In this document: piece by piece, positions 1 to 6,483 of the stretch | Layout of the letters: the number at the start of each line of letters is the position of its first letter | Numbering within the stretch: position 1 is the stretch's first letter | Assembly: GCA_050942895.1 (NCBI GenBank) | Contig: JBMNOE010000046.1 | Coordinates: 1 to 8,055, forward strand | Source of the DNA: JBNRMR01 sp050942895 | GTDB lineage: Bacteria; Bacillota; Clostridia; Christensenellales; UBA1750 | Direction: 5' to 3' | Length of the DNA stretch: 8,055 nucleotides | Made by a program: the position numbers and the translations under genes | Notes under the pieces: model-generated | What the model was told of the DNA's origin: nothing | Databases searched by the model: none | The model's input: only the letters and a program-made list of their open reading frames with translations

Positions 1-52
1 CCTGATTTACATATATTTTGCAAATTTGCTTTGTCTTGCTTTTCTAAAGCAA
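1..52. other. Region downstream of the operon's last gene in this window
   Basis: On the minus strand the stop codon (53-55) is followed by a small hairpin (TTGCTTT, 46-52, pairing with AAAGCAA, 36-42) and a 10-bp palindrome GCAAATTTGC (20-29). Neither is followed by a U run, so a terminator is not supported and the transcript may continue beyond the window. Confidence 0.35.
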
Positions 53-1915
53 CTATAGAGTGTCCACAAACCAATCTATTAGGAGGTTCCACTTTTCTAT
101 AACCACGCCCACGAAGGCCTCAAGGCCTTTAAGCCTGTTGTCGAAAAGGGCGTTGCCGCTGCCGTCAAAAAGAGCGATGTCGAAGAATATGCCGTCATAG
201 ACATCATCATAAAGATTTCGCTGGCTGTAGCCATCCACGCTTGTTGCCGATTCCAGCGCAAAGCCGCCCTTTATCGCCACGGGGAGATTTTCCACAGCGG
301 TTATTCCATCCACCAAAACCGTCAGATTGCCGCCGCTGAAGCTTATTGAAAGCTTTTTGTTTTGCCTCTCGTTATATTCCAGGTGAGGCAAGAACTCCTC
401 GGCACCATCCTCAACCGACGGAGGGTCGGTCTGGGCTTCCAGCTCCGCGATTTCCCTGGCGGCATCGGCAGCTTCCTGAGGGGTTTGCGCATAGCGCATG
501 AACATTTTTAGCTGGCCCAGCTTGGTGACTATTATGTCCTCCGGCACGGAGACGAGCTCCTGCCCGGCGATGATATCAAGCCGCTGCGAAAAGAGGGATT
601 CGTATCCGCCGCCGGACACGCGGCCGATCTCCAGCATTTTATCCTTGATCGCGACCTTCACATAGCTTTGAAGCTGGTCATCAGCTCCTAAAAGCACCGC
701 CTGTGAGCCGAAGGCATTGCCGTCAAGGGTCAGCGAAAGATTAAAATCGCCGGAAAGGTTTATCGAGTTTAGGAGAAGCTGCCCCTCGCCTCCGGGCAGC
801 GATGTGAGTGTAATGCTGCTCTTTTCAAAGAATGCCTGGCCTCGCAGCGTGGTCCATCTGGAGGCCCGCTGCTCATCCCCTGTTTTAAAGGCCATGTTCT
901 GGCCGGTGTCATCCCAAAGGCGCATCAGCAAATGGTTGGCGGACCACTGGGGTTGGGGCTGCATGCGGGTGAGATCGTATATGGAGCTTTCCCTGTTGTT
1001 GAATGAATAGCCCTCCCGGTTAATGTTGATGTTAAAATGGGAGAATATATTTTCCGCATTCACGGCGCTGGCGCGGTCATTTGTGCCGAACTGCCCAGTG
1101 TTTGAGTGCATGAGGGTGTGGACTTGGGGCAGGTAGCCAAGCTCCTTGGTGTAAATTTCTTCCATCAGATCATAGTCTGCGTCCAGCCTTTTTTTCATTT
1201 CATCATAGCTTTCCTTGGGAGCGCCGTCCTCATCGCGGATGAAGTCCATTAGATAATGGTCGTATTTTCGGTTAATGTACGGCGCCACCATTGAAAACTG
1301 GAGCGAGCTCAACTCCCCCAGATATCTGTCGTAGCGGTCAAAAACATTTATGAAATAGAGCCTGTGGCCATTTGTGCCCAGCTCCCAAAAGCTACTTTTC
1401 AGAAGGTTATTCATGTCTGACGGGGTGAGGAACTTGGGGTCCTGCTTTTCAAATTTATCGGAGTATGAGGACATGGTGGCTTTGAAATTATATTCTTCCA
1501 TTATGCTTTGAGCGAATATGGCGGTGTCGCGCCTTCCGTCCTCAAAGAGCAGCAGCAGCGACTTTTCCGGAAGCTGTTTTTCACCCGCGTAATAGTCGAT
1601 TATATCCTGCTGGGTGACTGTCACATAGCCGGAATCATAAAGGGCCTTAAGATGGCTGTCCAGCTGCTTGATGCCTATAAGATCATCAGTGCCGCTTCTG
1701 TCCACGCCAAAGTATGAGATGGAAACGAAGCCCGTGTCAGCATGGTCTTCGGTGGAGTCCTGCGCCAGGGCCTCATAAGGCACATATTTGACAGTGGTGA
1801 CCAAGGCTGTCACCACGGCGTATATGATAAGCAGGAGTATGACCGCCTGAAAAATGCCCCTGAAAGCTTTTGATATATTTTTTCGCCGCCCGACAGCTCT
1901 ATCTTCAGTGCTCAT
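53..1915 (-). CDS. Membrane-anchored NodB-like (polysaccharide deacetylase-fold) protein with C-terminal jelly-roll-like region, 620 aa
   Basis: Probably an exported, membrane-tethered protein acting on the polymer made by the upstream synthase. Numbering is from the ATG at 1915. A signal-anchor helix spans about 18-42 after a basic stretch (RRKN), without a cleavage site or lipobox. Residues about 65-290 look like a divergent NodB/PgaB-like fold: ISYFGVD near its start, LLFEDGRRD (122-130) at the TFDDG position, and GTNGHR (180-185) and MHSNTGQFG (269-277) at later motif positions. The usual HxxxH is not evident, so activity is uncertain. Residues about 350-600 are beta-rich and end in a YDGIFFD-type strand, suggesting a LamG/concanavalin-like carbohydrate-binding sandwich, interrupted by a helical, acidic insert (about 475-515). 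The start at 1915 is chosen because AAAGGGGG lies eight bases upstream. An in-frame ATG at 2005 would add 30 residues and overlap the synthase gene by 101 bp, but has no properly spaced ribosome site. The chosen start overlaps the synthase by 11 bp, suggesting translational coupling. I do not recognise a named family. Confidence 0.85.
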   Translation of the reverse strand: MSTEDRAVGRRKNISKAFRGIFQAVILLLIIYAVVTALVTTVKYVPYEALAQDSTEDHADTGFVSISYFGVDRSGTDDLIGIKQLDSHLKALYDSGYVTVTQQDIIDYYAGEKQLPEKSLLLLFEDGRRDTAIFAQSIMEEYNFKATMSSYSDKFEKQDPKFLTPSDMNNLLKSSFWELGTNGHRLYFINVFDRYDRYLGELSSLQFSMVAPYINRKYDHYLMDFIRDEDGAPKESYDEMKKRLDADYDLMEEIYTKELGYLPQVHTLMHSNTGQFGTNDRASAVNAENIFSHFNININREGYSFNNRESSIYDLTRMQPQPQWSANHLLMRLWDDTGQNMAFKTGDEQRASRWTTLRGQAFFEKSSITLTSLPGGEGQLLLNSINLSGDFNLSLTLDGNAFGSQAVLLGADDQLQSYVKVAIKDKMLEIGRVSGGGYESLFSQRLDIIAGQELVSVPEDIIVTKLGQLKMFMRYAQTPQEAADAAREIAELEAQTDPPSVEDGAEEFLPHLEYNERQNKKLSISFSGGNLTVLVDGITAVENLPVAIKGGFALESATSVDGYSQRNLYDDVYDGIFFDIALFDGSGNALFDNRLKGLEAFVGVVIEKWNLLIDWFVDTL

Positions 1916-3827
1916 TTTGCAGGCCCCCTTTCTTTCCGGGCAATCTACGGCTGCGTTCGGATCTTTGGATGCGGCGTCTGCGCCTTCGTTCGCCTGCAGC
2001 GACATCCTCGGGCGTCATCCTGGTGCCCCAGGTGGACTTCCAGAATGTAAACCAGGCCACGGGCATCTGCCAGAGCAAAACCGCCTCGTAGTAGAAGCAG
2101 AAAAGCATCCCGAAAGCCCAGGTGGAGCTTTTGCGCAGGAATAGCTGCACGAAGCTCATCATCAGCGCCATCATCAAAAGACCGGTGAGGAATGTAATGG
2201 GCAAGACCCTGTGGATTATCGGCGTGTATATTAGGTTATAGAGCACGACTACCGGCGCTGCGACCGGCACGATGAGGCCTATATAGAACATGACGGCCAT
2301 AAAGGGCTCTTTTCGCCACATAAAGCCGCCGGCGATTATCGATTCGCGCAGCCAAGAGCGCTTCCAGCGCATCTGCTGGGCCAAGAATGTCTTATAGCTG
2401 TTGGGGACGACCGTTGAGCACACGGCGGTGTCCTGATAACCGGTGCGGTGACGCCTGAGCACGAAGTTGGTCATGCTTCGGTCGTCTCCGAAGGTGGCTC
2501 TGCGCCCAAGGAATTTCTGGTTTATCCACTCGTCCATATGTTCAAGGACGATGTCCTTCCTGTAGCATGAAAGAGGGCCGGAAAGGCATGTGACGGCATC
2601 AAAGTAGGCTTCGGCGGCTTTCATTATTCTAAAGGCGATATAATAGCGCACCGATTGCATTTTCGTAAGAACGTTTGTGTAGGTGTTGGCAACCTCTGTT
2701 CGGCCGGAAACGCCGCCCATCTTAGGGTCCTTGAAGGGAACGACGAGATTTCTTATGGCAAAGGGATCCAGGAAGCTGTCTGAGTCGACGAAGACAACCA
2801 GCTCATGGGAGGACTCCAAAACGCCCCGGGCAAGGGCGTCTCTTTTGCCCTTGTTCTCTGGCTGCACGAAATATTTAAGGCGGCCCGCCACATCAAAACG
2901 GGCGCCATCCTTGCTGAGCCGCTCGATGGTTTCCTTTATTTTTTCAACGGATCGATCGCTGGAGCAATCGTCCACAACGATGACCTCCAGCTTTTCCATT
3001 GGATAATCCTGGTTTATGCAGTCGGTGATGGTTCTATGTATCCATTCTTCCTCGTTGAAGCAGGGGATTATGATGGTGACCCCGGGGGTAAAGTTCATGT
3101 CTATTTTCTGGGGCCGATACAAAAAGCCGAAAAGATAGCGGGTCAGCAAAAAGACAGCCGCCATTATGCTATAAAAGTACAAAAGCTTGTGGAACTTGAA
3201 ATATATGATGCTTTCAGCTCGCATCAACATTATAAATCCGGTTATGAAGAGTATGAGAAGGCTGGAAACAGCCAGTAGATGCTTGTCCTTTTTCCTGCGG
3301 GTATACTCGCTCAGAGGTTCTAAAAACTGCAGGCCGCAGTAGTAGTCCCCGTCATCGCCCTGGAAAAAACGCACGAAGCTGGCCTTCGTCTTTATCTTCA
3401 TCTCGTAGCCTTCCGGCATGGAGCCCGGCTCGATTTCAAACTTTAGGGAAATGCTCCTGGCATTTGAAAGGTAATATTCGCCGTCCGTTTTGGTTGAAAG
3501 CCTGAGCAGTATGCCGGTGGCGGATATGTCCACCCCGCGGCTGTAAAAGACGCGCCTTTTGCCGTCCTTAAGCCTGCAGGAAACGCGCACGGAATAGCTG
3601 ACCTTATAGCGTATTCCGGCCTTGCTTTTATCGATAAAAGCCTCAGCGCTGCCGGCTGTGTTTGAGCTGGAGATGTTCTCCCCCCGCCTGTCGCCTTTGG
3701 CACGCTTGCGCTCGCTGTCGGGAACGCTGGGCAGCTTCCTTCTGTCCGGTTTAGGGGCAAGAAGGATATCTCTTATGGATTTCGTGCTAATAGATTTTGG
3801 TCTGCCGGACTGATCGTTGGAATCCAT
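1905..3827 (-). CDS. PilZ-domain family 2 glycosyltransferase, hyaluronan synthase/NodC-like membrane polysaccharide synthase, 640 aa
   Basis: Predicted processive, membrane-embedded synthase that polymerises UDP-sugars on the cytosolic face and probably extrudes the chain. Domains in order: a disordered basic N-terminus (1-65); a PilZ domain (about 66-170) with DISATG (D100, S102, G105) and a K69-x3-R73 pair in place of RxxxR; two membrane segments (about 183-202 and 213-236); a GT2 catalytic domain (about 248-500); three further membrane segments (about 508-530, 540-562, 570-592); and a very basic tail (613-633). Catalytic motifs: IIIPCFNEEE (252-261), DD (286-287), DSD (348-350), SGPLSCYR (416-423), GDDR (447-450) and QQMRW (484-488). 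SGPL-x-x-YR, GDDR, QQxRW and the terminal WGTR (600-603) recall streptococcal HasA and rhizobial NodC. PilZ implies activation by cyclic-di-GMP (family knowledge). AAGGAGG six bases upstream fixes the start. Which polymer it makes cannot be read from the sequence. Confidence 0.93.
   Translation of the reverse strand: MDSNDQSGRPKSISTKSIRDILLAPKPDRRKLPSVPDSERKRAKGDRRGENISSSNTAGSAEAFIDKSKAGIRYKVSYSVRVSCRLKDGKRRVFYSRGVDISATGILLRLSTKTDGEYYLSNARSISLKFEIEPGSMPEGYEMKIKTKASFVRFFQGDDGDYYCGLQFLEPLSEYTRRKKDKHLLAVSSLLILFITGFIMLMRAESIIYFKFHKLLYFYSIMAAVFLLTRYLFGFLYRPQKIDMNFTPGVTIIIPCFNEEEWIHRTITDCINQDYPMEKLEVIVVDDCSSDRSVEKIKETIERLSKDGARFDVAGRLKYFVQPENKGKRDALARGVLESSHELVVFVDSDSFLDPFAIRNLVVPFKDPKMGGVSGRTEVANTYTNVLTKMQSVRYYIAFRIMKAAEAYFDAVTCLSGPLSCYRKDIVLEHMDEWINQKFLGRRATFGDDRSMTNFVLRRHRTGYQDTAVCSTVVPNSYKTFLAQQMRWKRSWLRESIIAGGFMWRKEPFMAVMFYIGLIVPVAAPVVVLYNLIYTPIIHRVLPITFLTGLLMMALMMSFVQLFLRKSSTWAFGMLFCFYYEAVLLWQMPVAWFTFWKSTWGTRMTPEDVAAGERRRRRRIQRSERSRRLPGKKGGLQNEH
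1924..1931 (-). promoter_or_regulatory. Ribosome binding site deciding the start of the last gene
   Basis: AAAGGGGG on the minus strand, eight bases before the ATG at 1915 and inside the 3' end of the synthase gene. The alternative ATG at 2005 has only a GAGG directly touching it, which is too close to work, so the shorter protein is preferred. Confidence 0.65.
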
Positions 3828-3833
3828 ATCGTT

Positions 3834-3840
3834 CCTCCTT
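3834..3840 (-). promoter_or_regulatory. Strong ribosome binding site of the PilZ-glycosyltransferase
   Basis: AAGGAGG on the minus strand, six bases before the ATG at 3827. It is the strongest ribosome site in the operon. Its first bases overlap the second unit of a tandem repeat (3839-3865), so anything binding that repeat could affect initiation here. Confidence 0.8.
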
Positions 3841-3865
3841 CCGTTTTTTGCATTCCGTTTTTGCA
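3839..3865. repeat. Tandem 14/13-bp direct repeat in the leader of the glycosyltransferase gene
   Basis: TTCCGTTTTTTGCA (3839-3852) is followed at once by TTCCGTTTTTGCA (3853-3865), differing by one T in the run. On the mRNA each unit contains an A run followed by CGGAA. The unit nearer the gene merges with the AAGGAGG ribosome site. It fills most of the 48-bp gap between the deacetylase and synthase genes. Confidence 0.6.
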
Positions 3866-3875
3866 GCCTGATGAG

Positions 3876-6461
3876 CTAGTCGAGGTAATCGCTTATTCTT
3901 GCGAAGTTTAATCGCTCGCTTTCCGGCCTTGCGGCGTTCCATTCAAGGAACATATCCACCGCCTGGGGCGTGTACTGCGAGCTGTCTGTCATGTGCATAA
4001 CGATTATGCTGCCGTCAGATATTGTGCGCGGCCTTCGTGCCCAATCCAAATATATGCCGTCAACAAGCTGGCTATAAATAAAATCCGCATTTTCAGCGCT
4101 ATAATCGCCGGTGCTGAAGTCCCCGCTGACGATGTGGCTGTAACCGCTGTCGAACACGGCCTCCATGCCTATGCGGCTTACGGCCAATGTGGGGGGGCGG
4201 AAAATGCGGGAGAGGACAGGATTGCCGCTTTCGTTGCGCATGTCGCCCACGATGCTTTGCAGAACTTCATATGATAAAATAACATCATCCTGCAGAGCTT
4301 GGGCCTCCTCGTCGCTCAGTGATAAAAAGACATTTCTTTTATCGCTTTCATTTGATAGGGCAGGGTGCTGGTCCGAGTGGCTGGCGATCTCGTGACCCTG
4401 GGCGCCGATGGCCCTAAGGAGATTCGGGTTCACGCTCACATATCCGGTCCTTATGAAGAAGGTGGCCTTCACATCATGCTTTTCCAAAACCGCCAGAAGC
4501 TGGGCTGCCGTCCTGTCAGTTCCCCAGTCGTCAAAGGTCAAAAACACTGTGTTGCTTTTACCGGTATCGATTTTACCAATTTTGTCCAGGCTGCGCACCT
4601 GGGCTGCGGAAAAACCGGGAATCTGGTTTGCGCTGCTTATGTCTGGATTGCCGATATACCTTGATCGAATGTATGAAAGAATCTCCGATTCGCTCATGCC
4701 GTCAAGATGCCCCGGGCCGATAGCGCCCGCAACCTCGGGGAGTAAGTCCTCCTGGGCGACGGGATAGCTATAGGTATATTCGGAGTTGCTCAGTATGTCG
4801 TAAAGGGGCTTTAACTTATAGGCGGATTCGCCGGGATCGCTACCGTCGGCGGTGTATGCGCTGTTTAAGGCATATTCAGAAATGATGCGGACCATCTGGG
4901 CGGGCATAGTGTCGCTTTTCCTGTAAAAGTCTGCGCGAATTTGCAGTATGCTTCCCCTCATTATGGTGTTTAAGGATGAGCGGAAAACTCGATCCAGCAA
5001 AGGGGATGCATTGACTGCCTGCTCTGTGCCGCCGGAAGTAAGGCTGTGGGTTGATCCCACAAGGCGAAGGCCCATGGCGCTTGCTGCCTCCTGGACATCC
5101 GGCTCCAGTTCGTTGAAAATCTGACTGACTATGCTCAGCTTTTGGCCATGGTTAAGCTCAAGCCAGCTTTCTATGAAGTATATCTGCTCGCAGACAGACG
5201 CATAGTCAAGGCCGAGCCTGGGAATTATGGCGGCCGCCAGATGATGGCCGCGCCCGGCGATCTTTTCTATCGCGCCTTCATGAGAGTTGATATCGTCCAC
5301 GGATATGAAGAAGGTGCCCAGTATGTCAAGGCTTTCAAGCTCATTCAGCAGATTATCAAGGGCCGCGCTGTCGCTTATGCCGTAAAAGGTCAGGGCAACG
5401 GCCTTTTCTGTGGTGTAGACCATATCGATTCTTTCGGCCAACCGGCCTGCGTTTTCTTCGCGAAGCTTTAAGAAATGCTCTTGCCGCGTGTCTTTATTCA
5501 TCGAAAACTGAGCTAACAAAGGCAGGTTCTCGACATAAACAGCCTTTTTGCCGGTCTCGTCAATAGCCGTGAGGATCCATTCCACTGTTCTTAAAAGCTT
5601 CTCCTCGTCGGACAGTTCCTCGGGGATGCGCTCATCCTCGTCGATGGAGGGCAGAGGCTCGCCGGGGTCGTATTCGTCCTTTATCTCAGTGGCAGGGGCA
5701 TATTCATCATCGCTCAAAACGCCTGAGAGCTTCACTGAAAGGATGCCTCCCCATTCAAGGGAGCTTACATGGCTTAAAACCTGGCTGTAGCTGGTAAAGC
5801 TTTGATAGCTGATAAGGCTGCTGCTTTTGACCGCGCTTTTAAAGCCGCTGGCAAGGGCTGCCTTTAAAACATCGTCTGTGTAGGAGGTGGAAAAGCATTT
5901 TAAAAGCCCGGGGGATCTGCCTGTTGCTTCTTCGATTATGGATGCAGACTTGGCAAAGTCTCTCACCAGAGCTTCACTGCTCATCTCCTGCATATTTGGA
6001 AGGCTGTGCAAAGTTCCGCTTTCGACTCTGTGACCGGCCCGGACCATTTTTTTAACAGAGGCCTCGTCCTCTGCAACACCCACGGCGGTCAGGAAGAATG
6101 TGGCGGAGATATCGTGATTTTTCAGCAGCTCAAGAACGCCCTCTAAAACCTCGCTGGATGCAAAGCCATCGAATGTGAGGGCCAGAAACTTTTCTGCAGC
6201 GGGGACGGAATGGATAAGCTCTGCCTTATCATCCCCAAGGCCATCCAGGGTTTCCAAAGCCTGATCCACCCGCTGGGAGCTGTCAAATCTTACCGGCAAT
6301 GTTGGGAAAGGGATGGATGCGCTGGACGTGCAGCCGTAAAGGACGGTGGACAGCATGGAAAGAAGCAAAATCCACATTGCGAATTTTGCAAAAATATACT
6401 TTGATCCTTTTTTCTTGTTTTTCCCACTTTCCCTATTTTTTGCGTTATTCAGCGAATTCAT
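3876..6461 (-). CDS. Lipoprotein with three NodB-like polysaccharide deacetylase domains, only the third apparently active, 861 aa
   Basis: Predicted extracytoplasmic, metal-dependent N-deacetylase (carbohydrate esterase 4 fold) acting on an N-acetylated glycan. The N-terminus has a Lys-rich stretch, a hydrophobic segment (about 28-42) and a lipobox-like LYGC with C44 as the likely lipidated residue; Tyr at -2 is atypical. Three NodB-like units follow. Domain 1 (about 91-312) has LTFDGF instead of TFDDG, no HxxxH, and K244 where the last His belongs. Domain 2 (about 353-535) has LTFYG, no HxxxH, and R509 at that place. Domain 3 (about 637-861) keeps D644/D645 (TFDDW), H695-S-x-x-H699, R755-P-P, D781 and H823, the usual catalytic and metal set. 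An acidic insert (251-288) lies within domain 1. Family members usually have a single domain of about 200 residues, so this is a large repeat version. The start is supported by AAGGCGG six bases upstream. It lies between the dehydrogenase and the synthase, as expected for a polymer-modifying enzyme. Peptidoglycan is an alternative substrate. Confidence 0.9.
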   Translation of the reverse strand: MNSLNNAKNRESGKNKKKGSKYIFAKFAMWILLLSMLSTVLYGCTSSASIPFPTLPVRFDSSQRVDQALETLDGLGDDKAELIHSVPAAEKFLALTFDGFASSEVLEGVLELLKNHDISATFFLTAVGVAEDEASVKKMVRAGHRVESGTLHSLPNMQEMSSEALVRDFAKSASIIEEATGRSPGLLKCFSTSYTDDVLKAALASGFKSAVKSSSLISYQSFTSYSQVLSHVSSLEWGGILSVKLSGVLSDDEYAPATEIKDEYDPGEPLPSIDEDERIPEELSDEEKLLRTVEWILTAIDETGKKAVYVENLPLLAQFSMNKDTRQEHFLKLREENAGRLAERIDMVYTTEKAVALTFYGISDSAALDNLLNELESLDILGTFFISVDDINSHEGAIEKIAGRGHHLAAAIIPRLGLDYASVCEQIYFIESWLELNHGQKLSIVSQIFNELEPDVQEAASAMGLRLVGSTHSLTSGGTEQAVNASPLLDRVFRSSLNTIMRGSILQIRADFYRKSDTMPAQMVRIISEYALNSAYTADGSDPGESAYKLKPLYDILSNSEYTYSYPVAQEDLLPEVAGAIGPGHLDGMSESEILSYIRSRYIGNPDISSANQIPGFSAAQVRSLDKIGKIDTGKSNTVFLTFDDWGTDRTAAQLLAVLEKHDVKATFFIRTGYVSVNPNLLRAIGAQGHEIASHSDQHPALSNESDKRNVFLSLSDEEAQALQDDVILSYEVLQSIVGDMRNESGNPVLSRIFRPPTLAVSRIGMEAVFDSGYSHIVSGDFSTGDYSAENADFIYSQLVDGIYLDWARRPRTISDGSIIVMHMTDSSQYTPQAVDMFLEWNAARPESERLNFARISDYLD

Positions 6462-6483
6462 GACATTCCGCCTTTCAGGTTGG

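Noticed and set aside
20..52. Possible terminator after the last gene
   Set aside because: The 7-bp hairpin and the 10-bp palindrome are AT-rich and not followed by a U run on the minus strand.
2805..3278. A 157-codon plus-strand open frame inside the glycosyltransferase gene
   Set aside because: It is antisense to a gene with clear catalytic motifs; no convincing ribosome site or protein motif was seen.
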